DNA of 64,000 bases, from positions 5,607,229 to 5,671,228 of the forward strand of contig JAJEKV010000040.1 in the NCBI GenBank assembly GCA_021234155.1, given 5' to 3'. Shown piece by piece: positions 1 to 11,322 of the stretch. The notes below the pieces were generated by a model, which searched no databases, was not told where the DNA came from, and worked only from the letters and a program-made list of their open reading frames with translations. Each line of letters begins with the position of its first letter. The first letter of the stretch is position 1. Made by a program: the position numbers and the translations under genes. The DNA comes from Isoetes taiwanensis (lineage: Eukaryota > Streptophyta > Lycopodiopsida > Isoetales > Isoetaceae).

Positions 1-336
1 CTTGCTCTCTTGATTTTCTTTGATGTTAGCAGAATAGCCAGGATCTTTTATTAGCACAACATCTTCAGTGGCTCCATGCTTGCTGCTGGCAGAGGTACCA
101 ATTCCAGCCTCTCTTGCCTCCAAATTTCCACTAGCATGCTCAACATTGTTGATTCCATCTGCACCAGCATTGTCTTCCACAGTGCTGTTAGCTCCAATAC
201 TACAGGGCTGCACACCAATCCTAATGGCAGAAGCACGAAATTGGAATATCTTTTTTGTGTTTCTGCTATCTCTGCTTTTCTCCTCTGCCAATCTCTTGCG
301 TGTGGCAAGATTAAGGTCCCCTTTCTTCCTTACCAT
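1..336 (-). CDS. Unrecognised open frame, runs off the window edge
   Basis: Read on the minus strand from an ATG at 336, this frame stays open for 112 codons to the first base of the window, so it is partial. The start of the protein is strongly basic (VRKKGDLNLATRKRLAEEK), which could be a nuclear localisation signal. The rest is polar and low in hydrophobic residues, as in a disordered nuclear protein. An in-frame TGA lies just upstream. The ATG overlaps a possible splice donor (ATG|GTAAGG), so the true start may be in an upstream exon; the minus-strand frame at 365-589 is one candidate. I do not recognise the family. It could also be chance. Confidence 0.3.
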   Translation of the reverse strand, partial: MVRKKGDLNLATRKRLAEEKSRDSRNTKKIFQFRASAIRIGVQPCSIGANSTVEDNAGADGINNVEHASGNLEAREAGIGTSASSKHGATEDVVLIKDPGYSANIKENQESK

Positions 337-589
337 TTTCGAGGCAGGGCTTCACTCCCTGCCTTCAAAATTTCCTTCTACAGCTGCATGCTTCTGTCCA
401 TCCTCGGCACTTTATAGTAATGTTTAGATGTGTTCCTAACACCGTGTGTTCTTGTCTGAAGCTATCATACCTTTTTCCCTTTTCTGTTATGTGATCATCA
501 TCAGCCAATGCCACATCTCCTCGGGTCGCCACCGCATCATCACGCCGCCTCACAGATTCTCCGTAATTTTGCCCTAAGGCCCAACACAA

Positions 590-786
590 TATTCCACGAA
601 AATTAATTTTTCATTTTTCGGCTTTCCTACAACCATGCTATATTCATTTTTTCTTTATTGCCATGTATTTACATTAGCATGTCCCATAATACATCATTTT
701 GCATTTTACATCATGCTTCCTTTCCCAATAATCCAAACTTCCAGCACAAATCTTATCCAATGTTTTATTCTTTAGATCTATTCATA

Positions 787-828
<42 letters not shown>

Positions 829-1978
829 ATGTTTCCTCAGGATCCTCTTCCTCCTCTTTGGTGAACCTGAAATGATAAAAGCAGCCAATTTAGTAACTCT
901 CAGCCAACATATTGTCTTCCTTACATATCCGTAGAATACAACATCAAATTAAGAGAATCAAAAAGATATAAAAGGAACTTACTTAATAAAGTCATTTTTC
1001 AAGACATGCAGAAGGATTGTAGCCAAAAACCCCGTAAGTAGCAAGACTGTAACACAGAAGTTTATGATTGAGAACCAACGGATCTCCAAATGATGAGGAA
1101 GGAAAGAGTACTTCTGATACTTTTCTCGGCAGATCCTTCTTCAAAATCTCCAAACGAACATAAACGACTGCATTCTACAAAACGAATTGTGCTTGCCATT
1201 GCACTGCAAGCATTTTATAGCCAAAACTTGCATAAGGTCTTTCTCCCACTGAGCCATATTTTGAAATGAACATGTTCCATGCCATTCCGACATTAAAAAA
1301 AAAACTGGCCTAAAAAAATAAATTGCGATAAATATTTCAGAGCATTTTCCATGAACCAATCTACATGTCTCGTAAGCAGGTGTCCCTCTTGCAACTCTGC
1401 ATCTCCCATAAGCAGGCGCCTCTCTTGCAACTGCTTTAGAACTAACTAACGGCTCATAATCGAAGTGGTGAAAGACAACAAAACTAATGGTCAAGCTGCT
1501 AGTGCCATGCGAGGAAATGGGCTACCAGGTGAAAAGCGTCTTTGTTATGTTCTTCTTGCTTCGTTGCCACAAAGGCTCTAGCATTATCTCTGTATCATAC
1601 AATCTGCTTGGCATGTAATCCTGCGGAGCAACGAAATGGCCACAAAAACACAAAGAGGTAGTATCTGAATCAAGAAGGAAACATAGTTACCCTGGCCACC
1701 GTAAGCGATAGTTGCATGGCAATCCTGCCATCTAGAACTGACCAACAATTTGATTCTTGTGCAATCAGAATAGGGGAAATAGGTATCGATCATAAGCTTC
1801 CATGATCCGAGTGAATCCAAGCTCAATCTGGTCATGAGGTCCGGTGCGGCTGTTCTTGTGCGCGCTCTCACTGCCGCCGGTGAATGAAACTGAAAATCAA
1901 CGTCACAAAATACAAAATAAAAGTAGGAAAATCAACGTCCCAAAAGATTATCCCAAAACTCCTTTATTACTATATATA
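590..1978. other. Stretch without recognisable gene
   Basis: AT-rich DNA with a 39-base poly-A run at 789-827 and no convincing coding frame. The part next to 1980 is probably the interior of a Helitron-like element, because a Helitron-type 5' end faces it. Confidence 0.5.
789..827 (+). repeat. Poly-A run (39 bp)
   Basis: An uninterrupted run of 39 A follows TTCATAAT. It could be the tail of a decayed retrotransposon on the plus strand or a simple repeat. I saw no LINE or SINE body upstream that would decide this. Confidence 0.9.
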
Positions 1979-1980
1979 GA
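1930..1980 (-). mobile_element. Helitron-like 5' terminus
   Basis: On the minus strand the sequence reads TCTATATATAGTAATAAAGG and is preceded by A, as expected for a Helitron inserted between A and T. The same start, with few changes, is seen at 52933. The element would extend toward lower coordinates. I did not find a matching 3' hairpin before the window edge, so the element is either truncated or continues outside. Confidence 0.5.
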
Positions 1981-2100
1981 TACCATAGGTCTTGGATTGG
2001 ATCAATCCCTAATTTGAATGGTCGAGATCATCTAGATGCATCCAAAGGGCGAGATTTTTCACAAAATTTCCTACCACCATAATTGGTCATGTTTTGATCT

Positions 2101-2625
2101 TTTAGGGGAAAGGGTAAAGGAAAAGAAGAAGAAAGGAAAAGGGAGGAGGAAAGAGAGAACATGAAAGGACAAAAAGGCATGGGGAAAGGGAAAAAAGAGA
2201 AAGAGAAAAGGATGGGGATAAGAGAAGAGAAAAATGCATAGGAAAAAGGAAAGGAAAGGAAAAGAAAAAATCAAAAGGGACCGGGAAAGGAAATCTGAGA
2301 AAAGGGCACAAGAAAAAGGGGAAGAGGTAAAGAGGAAATGGTGTAGGAAAAAAGGGAAGAGTTATGGAAAGGGTGAAGAATGGAAAAATGAAGGGAAAAA
2401 AATGGCATAGGAAAAGGAAAGGGGAAAAGAGCATGGGAAAAAGCAGAAAAAGAGAAACGGTGGGGAAAGAAAAAAAGGGAAGAAAAAAATGGCATGGAAA
2501 AGGAGGGGAGAGAGGGAAGGAGAAGGGAAAAATTGCACCGAGAAACGGAAAAGAGTAAAAGGTTGGGAAAATGAGGAAAAGGGCAGGTAAAGGGGGGAAC
2601 AAGAAAAGGATGAGGAAATCTGGAT
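2101..2625. repeat. Polypurine tract (about 520 bp)
   Basis: The plus strand is almost entirely A and G, built from short words such as GGGAAA, AAAGGA and GGCATRGG. The long minus-strand frames over it (Phe, Pro, Ser, Leu rich) only reflect the polypyrimidine composition. The recurring word ATGGCATGGRAAA suggests an old short-period repeat that has drifted. Confidence 0.85.
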
Positions 2626-3119
2626 GTTTGAAATCTTTAGCAGCAAGAGAAGAATGAATTCGGCTTATTGGAAGGCAGATCTGATGATAAAAAGTATGCA
2701 CGCTTGATTCCATCAACCATATCGACCTTCTCCTCACTGCAAAGATGGGTTCAAGCTCAGGCACTCTTCTCAGAACTGTTGCAGCCTAAAGAATGGGGTT
2801 TATAGAACCACAATTGACGAACTGAGAAAAAGAGCCAACAAGAACCAAATGACCCTTTTCTTTATCACCCTAGCGTGCTTATACCCTACATATAATTTCC
2901 TTCCATTTCATTTCTAATGTATGTAAGTCTGTTCTCATTGCCTTTCTTCGTCATTGCCTTTCTTGATTCATGGTGGAAAAAAGTGGGAATAGAAGTGTTG
3001 AATTGTGAAATGCTATTTAGAATGTTCAATGTAGATATTCTAACTAATATTTCAATCAGATATTATAACATCTAAGATACATTCTAGTTATACTGAATAT
3101 ATTCTTCTAGTTATACTGA

Positions 3120-3545
3120 ATGGTTCTTGTCGCTCATATTGGCACTCATGTTGGCGCTTAGGGTTTCAGCCCTGCTCTTTTGCTCATAACTCGGGATTCC
3201 GGTGTCAGATTCAGGTGTTCTTGGGCTCATTGTCGGTGTATGATTTGTATGGTGTTTCCTCTGTTTTAGTCAACGAAATCCATCTGACAGTCTCGGCCCT
3301 CTTTTGGCAGTGCTAGGTTTTGGCTGCAGTTTTCTTTTGGCCATAACTTCTGTATCTGGTGGCAGTTTTGGGTGTGTTTGGGCTTGTTGGAAAGCTCTTT
3401 GAGCACTCCATCCAGTGGTGCTTAAACTTTTCAGAGATTGGCCTGTTGGGAAAGACGGTTCAGCTCTGAAACTTCGGCCTCTGAAACTTTTCAGACGAAC
3501 GAACGACTTCCAGATAAGTTTTCTGTATCATTTTGAATCAAGGCA
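3120..3545. other. Retroelement leader or LTR-like fragment
   Basis: This contains phrases typical of plant LTR-retroelement LTRs and leaders: several versions of 'cataactcggg', 'ggccataacttctgtatc' and 'ttggaaagctcttt'. Similar phrases occur at 18740, 42660 and 56620 in this window. No ends or coding domain are visible, so it is called a fragment from word similarity only. Confidence 0.3.
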
Positions 3546-3734
3546 ATGACCAATTCTGTTAGCTTAGGGTAGCATATATTTTGATTTCAAGACATTGCAT
3601 TTAGTAAAGACATTTTCTGGCATGTTAGTCACTCTAATTTGCTCTCTACTTTTCTCTGGCTTTGAGATTTCTTTAGCTCTTAAGTTTATCAAAGAGAGGC
3701 AAATGCATTTGAATAAAAAGTGGTTGGAATAAGT

Positions 3735-3988
3735 TACGGGACAGAGAGGCTCAGCCTCCGCCATACACCAGGATAGCGAGGGCTGGACACATCAACTAGT
3801 AATCCGGACCACTATAAACTCCCGCCATAGAATAACAGCCAGCATGAAAAGACACAATGCATATGTATATAAGTGTGGTATTTGTAGTAAAAAAGGAGAC
3901 TGGGATACGCTACGGACTGAGGGGTCTAACCCCCGTCGTAGGCCAGGATAACGAGGGCACGACCCTCCAACTGGTTCCCGAATCACCA
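3735..3988. repeat. Diverged direct repeat, two copies
   Basis: Copies at about 3735-3812 and 3910-3988 share the order GGGACAGAGAGGCTC / GGACTGAGGGGTCT, CAGGATAGCGAGGGC / CAGGATAACGAGGGC, and CCAACTGGT / TCAACTAGT. The unit is about 175 bp. I do not recognise its family. Confidence 0.5.
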
Positions 3989-4756
3989 AAATGACTGAAG
4001 GAGAGCCTAAAGGCTTTAATAAATAATAGCTTACAAGTGCTCTTACATCAAGTGCTTGAGGATGTGTTGCTGATTATGTGAAGACATCCATAGAATAATC
4101 AAAAACCATGTTTGGGACTCTACAAGAAGTTTTGCCAACTGCAGAATGTCCAACAAAGTGGAACAGAGAATAGTACAATCAATTATGCTGCAGGCCTTCA
4201 AAAAACTCGAAGATGAGGACGTTCATCTAATCAGGTTTTTTCATTTGAATTGAATATCTAGCAACACACAAAACAAGGGAAGGGTGATACCATTATATCG
4301 CATAACTGATGATTGATCTTTTCATTCTTTTATCATCATTAGGTATAAATATAGATTGGATGTTGTAAGCTATGAAATTGGACGGTTTCTTTGCATAAGG
4401 CATCAGTTCTATCAACATAGGATATGCATGCTATGTATGAAATTAGGAAGTTTCTTTAGATGCTTTACACTAATATAAATCTGAACTAATAGGCAGTGAC
4501 TACATAAGCTGGAGATTGTGTTAACATAGTGTAGTTAGAATATTTCAAGATGCTTTATAAACACGGACCTTTGGACACGTGATGTTATGTTGACAGTAAT
4601 TACTACATATTCATAGCTCCGGATTGGAGCTCTAATCAGTACTAATCAGTTTAGTTTAGGGTTTTTGCAAAATAACAATAATGGCGGGGAAAAATCCAAA
4701 ATCTAGAATGACGGAAAAACGGGATCTCGATATTAATATCAGACATCGCTGAGCCC

Positions 4757-4818
4757 ATTACTATTAAGGTTTTTCCTCGAAAACCCTTCGGGCGGGGTTT
4801 TTTAACCCTGATAGTAAT
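4757..4818 (-). repeat. Hairpin-rich repeat module, copy A
   Basis: This is the inverted-orientation copy of a module of about 65 bp also found at 11259-11322 and 14911-14975. It keeps the outer pair ATTACT...AGTAAT, the GGTTAAAAAACC-like palindrome and the CGAAGGGTTTTCG hairpin. It lacks the (TAGAA)n tail attached to the other two copies. Confidence 0.7.
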
Positions 4819-5090
4819 CGGCGTCACTAATGTAGCCCAGGTCATAGACAGAGAAAGAGGGTTTGTAATATGAATCGCACAAAAGCGGCTCATAAACCCC
4901 ACACAAATTGTTCAGTTAAAAGCTGATTGATAACGACGATCACCGCACGCCACGGCCGGGCGGAGCGGGATGCCAGTAATAATAGAAAAAAAGTCAGCCT
5001 TCAGAAAAGGCTACATCATAACAGCGTGATGTGCTAGTAGCGCCCCATCAAGGAGCTCGCCCATGCTACATAAGTCCACGGGCCACGGGT

Positions 5091-5114
5091 CTATCTATCT
5101 ATCTATCTATCTAT
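5091..5114 (+). repeat. (CTAT)n microsatellite
   Basis: Six tandem CTAT units follow the sequence CACGGGT. Confidence 0.85.
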
Positions 5115-5851
5115 TCATGTTTGTTAAACAAAACAGAGGAATTTACATACTACAAAATGATGAATTGTTAACTAACTTTAGTTAGAAAGCTTGCACAATA
5201 TCCAGACAAAGCAAGTCATTTTATCCATTGTTTAAGACACATTTTGTTTGCAAATTGTGAATATAAAACCTCAGAGAAAGAAGAAGATTTGAACCTAAGT
5301 TTTTTTGTCCTTTCATTATTTTGTTTAAGATTAGAAAGCCAAGCTTCCTTTTATTAATAAAGGCTTTGTCAAATCAACGATACCCTCCTTGCCTAAATCT
5401 TAACAAATTTTATACATATCTTTTGCTCTCAAAAAAGAAGAGCCAAAGCTCAATTGTGACATGCTTGTGTGGCTCCATGCTGAATTAACATTTTTGTTTT
5501 ATGTTCTTTTCCCATTCTTCCCATGGAACTTAAGACTTTGAATATTTGCATAACCCACTAAACTTTCACATAATTTCTCAGCCTAAGAAGAATCCATTTT
5601 GAACTCCCATAGTCCATTATTGCGAAGAGTTCATCTAAACCCACAGATTGCACTGCATAAAGCATTATAAAATAAGTAATTTGATTTACCTGCAAAATAG
5701 AACTGACCACAACTACTGGTATAAAGAAAGAACGGAAGGAGGTAAGGCTAAAGAAAAAATCCCAAGGAAAGAATAACAATGAAACATAAAGTCATACAAC
5801 CTAACCTTCAATTGAAGGAAATCCTACACATTTACCTGATTCATGAGGTTT

Positions 5852-5920
5852 GTTGCATGGATAGATATTGAATTGGCATGTTTTTGTTTTAACATGCATC
5901 TCCATGTCTATCCATGCAAC
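5852..5920. repeat. Nested perfect hairpin
   Basis: A perfect 14-bp outer stem (GTTGCATGGATAGA with TCTATCCATGCAAC) encloses a 7-bp inner stem (GCATGTT with AACATGC). The whole is 69 bp. It could be the core of a small MITE or a hairpin RNA. No target duplication was identified. Confidence 0.75.
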
Positions 5921-6452
5921 ATATATAGAACTTGTAAATGATAAGCTATTGAATATCATAGTTTGAGATTTAGGCACATGTTTCTGTCTTTTTGTTGCTA
6001 GATATTTATAAACATTGTTCTCTAGACTTTTAGAATAAGAAAAGTGCTTTGCGTTTGCAATTAATATTTTGTATATATAGGTTAATATAGAATTGTAGAA
6101 AGCTTCTTAATGTAGATGAATGGATTTGCAATTCATCACATTGCGATATCTTGTTTCTTACTTCATTGTATATTGTTATATGTCTCCTAATTTGTTGATC
6201 AATGTCCAACCCTTGAAAGAAAACGTGTAATCTGTTTTTATAGTTACGTTGTAGTTGCCTCATAGAAGCATATAGCAGATGTGAAATTGAAAGCAAGAAC
6301 AAAAATATGTCTCTTTGCAAAAATATTCCACAGAAGCCATTCCTAGGATGGGTCCTATGATAGGCATATACTGGCCGATGTTAAATAATCCTGCAGAATC
6401 AAGGCTGAAAGAAAAATAACCCGTCAATGAGTCAGATGCCATAGGCAAGAAG

Positions 6453-6776
6453 ACTCGGAGGCTCCAGGGCCACGCCGAGAAAGAAACAACAGTCGACCAA
6501 TCGGGAACCGTCCGCGGAATGACCATCGCGGGAAAAAACAACCGATTAGTGCTGCCTCGGAGGCTACAGCGCCACGCCGAGAAAAAACAATAAATATGAT
6601 CTCGGAGGCAACAGCGCCATGCCGAGAGAAAACATGAATAATAGATATTGACTCAGAGGCTACAAGCCACACCGAGAGAAAACATGAATGAATAAATAAA
6701 ATACTAGTGCCATGCCGAGAAAGAGTAAACCAATAAGTATGCCTCAAAAGGCTACAGAGCCACGCTGAGGAAATAA
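6453..6776. repeat. Degenerate CTCGG...CCGAG array
   Basis: At least five diverged units follow the pattern CTCGGAGGCTACAG(C)GCCACGCCGAGA plus A-rich DNA, at about 6453, 6556, 6600, 6652 and 6741, with a partial at 6708. Each unit can fold because CTCGG pairs with CCGAG. Spacing is about 50-100 bp. No coding frame is maintained. Confidence 0.7.
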
Positions 6777-6867
6777 AGAATGTAAATTTAAAGAACATGG
6801 AAAAAGAAATAACGAACATGATCAAATGAAAAAACCATCAGGGGAGGGAGGGTGAGGGAAACTGATA

Positions 6868-7255
6868 GGATAGAGAAGAAGGAGAAATCTAGCTCAAGAG
6901 CCCGGGGGATTCACACAGAAGACCCGTATAAACCTAGTGAGTGTGTGGAAGGGGGTTTTTTCTTGATGTTTTCGTGCGTATACTAGGGGTTTAAATCCCC
7001 CTGTCACAGGCATTCTAGTGTATTTTCTCCACGGAAGGGGTGTTTTTCCAACACTTTTATGTACGTATATAGGGGGGTTTCTTCTCACCTTAAGCACGCA
7101 GATGGCATATGCTCATGTGATAAAGGTGAATCCCCCGGGCTCAAGAGAACGCCGATGATAGAACAATGAAGAGAGGCTGAATAAATAGGAGGAGTGACAA
7201 AGAGACGTCCCCATCCAAGGAATGTCGGTTCTATTGCTGTCACAATAGAACCGTG
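6868..7255 (-). repeat. 149-bp segment (left copy), split by a MITE
   Basis: This matches 16975-17123 closely once the 239-bp MITE and one target duplication are removed. Read on the minus strand it begins TGCCACGGTTCTATTG, has a perfect 10-bp hairpin (GGTTCTATTG/CAATAGAACC), a TATA-like TATTTATT, and ends CTATCCTATCA. That resembles a short LTR (TG...CA) or a duplicated promoter and 5' leader. No 5-bp target duplication links the two copies. Confidence 0.6.
6901..7139. mobile_element. hAT-type MITE, 239 bp
   Basis: The ends are perfect inverted repeats: CCCGGGGGATTCAC at the left and GTGAATCCCCCGGG at the right. Both sides carry the 8-bp direct repeat CTCAAGAG (6893-6900 and 7140-7147). The related segment near 17000 reads straight through this site (ATCAAGAGAACGCC) without the insert, giving a near-empty site. 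There is no room for a transposase. The inside has two diverged direct repeats around GTATACTAGGGG and GTATATAGGGGG. An 8-bp duplication is the hAT rule; the family assignment is inference. Confidence 0.88.
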
Positions 7256-7299
7256 GCATTTCTAGGATGGGTCCTATGATACGCATATACTGGCCGATA

Positions 7300-10200
7300 G
7301 AAGAGGAACAAACTCAAAAAACTACTCAGCATGGAAACTGAAAGGAAGAGAAGCTAAGGAGAAATATAGTATAAAGAAAGAGAGAAACGAGTCTACAAGG
7401 TCACTGGAAAAGAATGCATAGATAAGGCTGACGGCAATCAGAGTAAAAACAAAGGAAGAGGAAACTAGGAAAAAATGGAGGAAAAAGGAGATAAAGAGAA
7501 GACAGAGACAAAGGAACAATGAAGAAGCAGAAAGAGCAAGTAATGCCGGAATGCAAACAATGGAATAAATAAAAATGAAGGAGAGCACGATGGAGGAATG
7601 CTATGAGAGATGGAAACGGGAACATAAGAATGAAAAAGACAATGGAAAAATGCAGTAAGAGATGAGTGAAGGAACTTATGGGATAACACCAGACAGAGCC
7701 ACGAACATGATGTCATCATCAAAGTAACGATCTCAAATGACTAATGTCCAAATTACACTAACAAAGATACTATAAAAGCAAACTATCCTAATAGAAAAAG
7801 AGCAAGAAGACAAAGAACCAAAGAAGGAACCAATGTGACTAATATAGTAATAATGTCACTAGAGTTAAACGAAACAATAAGCGAAAGAAAATAAATTAAG
7901 GAAACAATGCAAACACAACCAAAAAAGAGAAATGATATCAAAATGGAGCTACCGAGATAATGAGGAGTGTATACCAAATGGAGTGCAACAAACCCATAAT
8001 GTAGAAAATAAAAGCGATTGAAAATGTGGAATAAAGAAAGGGAGGCAATGCGAAAGACATAGAAACAAACACCCAAGTGACCCAATATAAAACACCTAGA
8101 AACAAACAAATCGACTGATAGACCGGAACAAATGGAGAAAAAAGGCACCAAGTACTGGGAAAAAGGGAAAATATGGAAAAGAGATGAGCAAAGGAGGGAA
8201 AAACGCACATTTAGATAATGAAGCAATGGCAAATGGACGGATTAGAATAGCAAAAACATGTCCAAGAAATACATAATAACTGGAATGATGATATCAAGAG
8301 AAGAAACAGAACCTAGAGCAAAAAGGACTAAAAATAAAAGAAAAGAAATATAGCCCTGGCAGATACCCCTATTCCAAGTCTAACATGTACCAATCCACAA
8401 AGACAAAAGATGAACAATTGCGGACATCCAAATCAAGCACACTCAACAAGAAAAATGCAAGAACAGGTCAACTAATCATCAAGAGTGCCAGAGTGGAAAA
8501 AGAGCATGACTGGTTCAAGAACTAAGAAAAATAGAGACAAATAACGTTAAAACGAGGGCAAACCTACAACCAAACGAGAAGGAAGATAATGGATAAAAAG
8601 CTATAAATGAACAGAATACACCAGCGAAAACACACAACTAAGAATTGATAGAGCCGAAGACACAACAAAAGGAAATTAACAAGATGTTATGATCAAAGGC
8701 ATGATGAAAGTGCAAGAAGAGCAATGCGGCCAACAGAATCACGGAAGTGCCAAAGGAGCAAATGGAACTAACATAAGGAGCAAAACAAAATACAATGGAA
8801 AAACTGAGGCCAATGGAACTCATGTGACCAAAAAGGGGGAAAGGTAATAACAAGACTCAATGGAGAAACTGAAACTAGACGAAGCACAGATACGACTGAA
8901 GCGACCCGAGGTACAATAAAGTAATGGAGTAATGGGACTACTCACACTCGAATAGTGAGTATGGAACAACAACGAGCAATGGAGCAAATGGAAATAAAAG
9001 AATAAAATAGTAGAAGAAATAAAGTAAGTAGTTCAGATGAGAAGACGAAGTAAAGACACCAACTAAGTCATAGAGAAAGGAGAAACCAACCATAAGTACG
9101 CTAAAAAATTGATGACAACAGCAGAGTGCCATGAAAAGGAAAATGAACAAACTTAGGTGCAATACTAATGCTCAAACAATGTAACACGAAACCATATAAA
9201 CAGACCACAAAGAATCTAAGGAGAAAAAGTCAATGGAGGATGGGGAACGAGATCATGAATAGAGGAACCGAGCATATGGATAACAGAACAAATGGTGTAA
9301 ATAGAATAGAATAGAATAAATTTTTTTAACTAACAAAGCATAAGAAAAGAAGGAAGCTGAACATCGGGCGACCAAGAATAGAAAAGACCTGAGTGAGGGA
9401 GTAAGCAGAACAAAGAGCAGTCAAGAATAAAGGAGCAACTGACAACCTTGGACAAAGCTACGTGGGGAAAGTAAATGGAATAACTCAGGACAAAAAGAAT
9501 ATGGCAGCATTGAAAAGAGGATAATGAAACAAAGACTAGAAAAATGAGAATATAAATTTAATGGGACAAATAGCAAAGTTAAAAAAGCTAATAAGCAAAC
9601 AAATCGGGAGCGTGTTATTAGAATGGATCATACCTGCAAAATATAACGAATTTAGACGGCAATACAAAGAATCCACACAACACAAAGGAAAAGGGGCAAT
9701 CAAAATTGGAAACCATAACCAAAAAGGAAAAATGGGGTAAACGAGCAATGGCACTAGAAGCATGGAATGTCTCGATGCCGTGGAGAAAATTTGAATAATG
9801 AAGCAAGAACCATACAGAACATGAAAGGCGATGGAAAACATGCGGTAAAAGAAATAGTGCAAGCATAGAATACCAAATGAACTAAAGAAATGCAAAAAAT
9901 AGAGAGAAAAAAATCAACTCTAATGAAAACAAGGAACCATGTAATCGTAAACATCAGCAATTATCGGAGACCCATAACCGTGAACATAGTGTCTCCCAAT
10001 AAATCCCATCTCCATAAGAGACACAAACCCGTGCCACCTTCTAAAGGCATAATAGATTCGATAGCGGTCCAACACAATAATGTAAAATTCAACAATATGA
10101 GGAAGCATGAAAACCGAACACATCCCTTGGCAACATTAATAGACGAAAATGTTTGGAAGAAAAAATACATCCCTAGGCAAAATTCACAGATAGAAACATT

Positions 10201-11160
10201 TAAACGTGAAAAACGCAAAACACGAACCTTGCTGGTGGGATCCAAACTCTGGACCCTGAAACTAGAAAAGAGAGACCCTATCCATAGACCACAATATCAC
10301 ATGTGACTAGAGATCACAGAAACCCCCAAAATGCCGCTACGACAATATGAACAAAACTCAAAGATGCATGCATTATTCATGTCAACAATGTAACTATCGA
10401 TGTCATAGACCACATGATCTCAAAAATACAAGTCAACCAACAAATCTAGCATGGGATGTAATGTTCCTCAACATAGGAGAAAAGCCAACACATATGCATC
10501 AAAATAAATGTGGGGAATGACTAAAATTCCAAAAGACAACCAAATAGTAGCACAAACAAAAACAATAGCACAAACAAAAACAACATCATGTGTGATATTG
10601 CCTTAGAAACAGCTTCGAGATATAAGAACAATGGTTAATGCTACACGAGAATAACATATAGAAAACGCTCTAGGAAACACGTATAACAATAATCTAATTA
10701 GCACGAGAGAAAATCACAAGGAAAAACCCTTTGACATACCAGAACCCCCCATAGAGAAGAACTTATGAAGCAAGAAAAAATAACATGCTAGGCCCGGCCA
10801 GAATAATAATAAAAAAATCACTAGAAAACAAAAAGGAACTTGCAACAATGTATGCCAATGAAGCGGGGGTCCAAAGATACAAATGACAACTAAGGACATC
10901 TGGGCAGACAAGATCTATGCAACATAAAATGACAAAAAAACCGTTAAAACAAAAGAAACGAGATACAACCCCAACAGATATGCATATTTCAACTCTAACA
11001 TAAACCATCTGACCAAGGAAAAAAGATGACCCAAGTAGAATGTCGGCTAACAAAAAAACCCATGAAGACAATCAGAACCCGTGAGGAGAAACAAGGTACC
11101 CTGCCTCACTGCCAGCTACTAGTACGAAATGCCAAACCACGGAAAAGGGCCACAACCAAA
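7300..11160. other. Purine-rich, strand-asymmetric stretch without a recognised gene
   Basis: About 3.9 kb in which the plus strand is A- and G-rich. Words such as AATGGA, GCAATGG and AACAAA recur, and on the minus strand phrases like CCATTTGCTCCATTG repeat with drift. Minus-strand open frames here are Phe, Leu and Ser rich, overlap in several frames and contain no domain I recognise. They look compositional. The stretch may be the decayed interior of a non-coding retroelement or an old tandem repeat. Confidence 0.5.
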
Positions 11161-11165
11161 CAATA

Positions 11166-11322
11166 TAGAATAGAATAGAATAGAATAGAATAGGTTTTTA
11201 GCGTCCTCGGAGACCAATTGGCCTATGGGACCCAAACAAGAAAGAGAGCAGCAAGCATATTACTGACAGGATTAAAAAACCCCCGCCCCGAAGGGTTTTC
11301 GAGGGAAAAACCTTAGCAGTAT
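11166..11322 (-). mobile_element. SINE-like repeat with (TAGAA)n, copy B
   Basis: The order is a (TAGAA)n tract, a phrase close to GAGACCAATTGGCCTATGGG, then the hairpin module ATTACTG...CAGTAT at 11259-11322. The same order is found at 14826-14975, so this is a real repeat family. Read on the minus strand the simple repeat would be a 3' tail, as in some SINEs. I could not show tRNA-type A and B boxes. Confidence 0.55.

Larger units (their letters stand above)
6340..7299. repeat. 40-bp direct repeat bracketing about 0.9 kb
   Basis: The phrase starting TCCTAGGATGGGTCCTATGA and ending ACTGGCCGAT occurs at 6340-6379 and again at 7260-7299 with one or two changes. The interval holds the CTCGG repeat array and the segment with the 239-bp MITE. 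It may mark the edges of a tandem duplication or an unrecognised element. Confidence 0.7.

Noticed and set aside
2102-2764. 220-codon minus-strand frame
   Set aside because: Nearly all of it translates a polypyrimidine tract into Phe, Pro, Ser and Leu. Several frames are open at once, as expected from composition rather than coding.
7322-11071. Many minus-strand frames with membrane-protein-like composition
   Set aside because: The plus strand is purine-rich, so the minus strand gives Phe/Leu/Ser in any frame. There is no conserved motif, splice pattern or single preferred frame.
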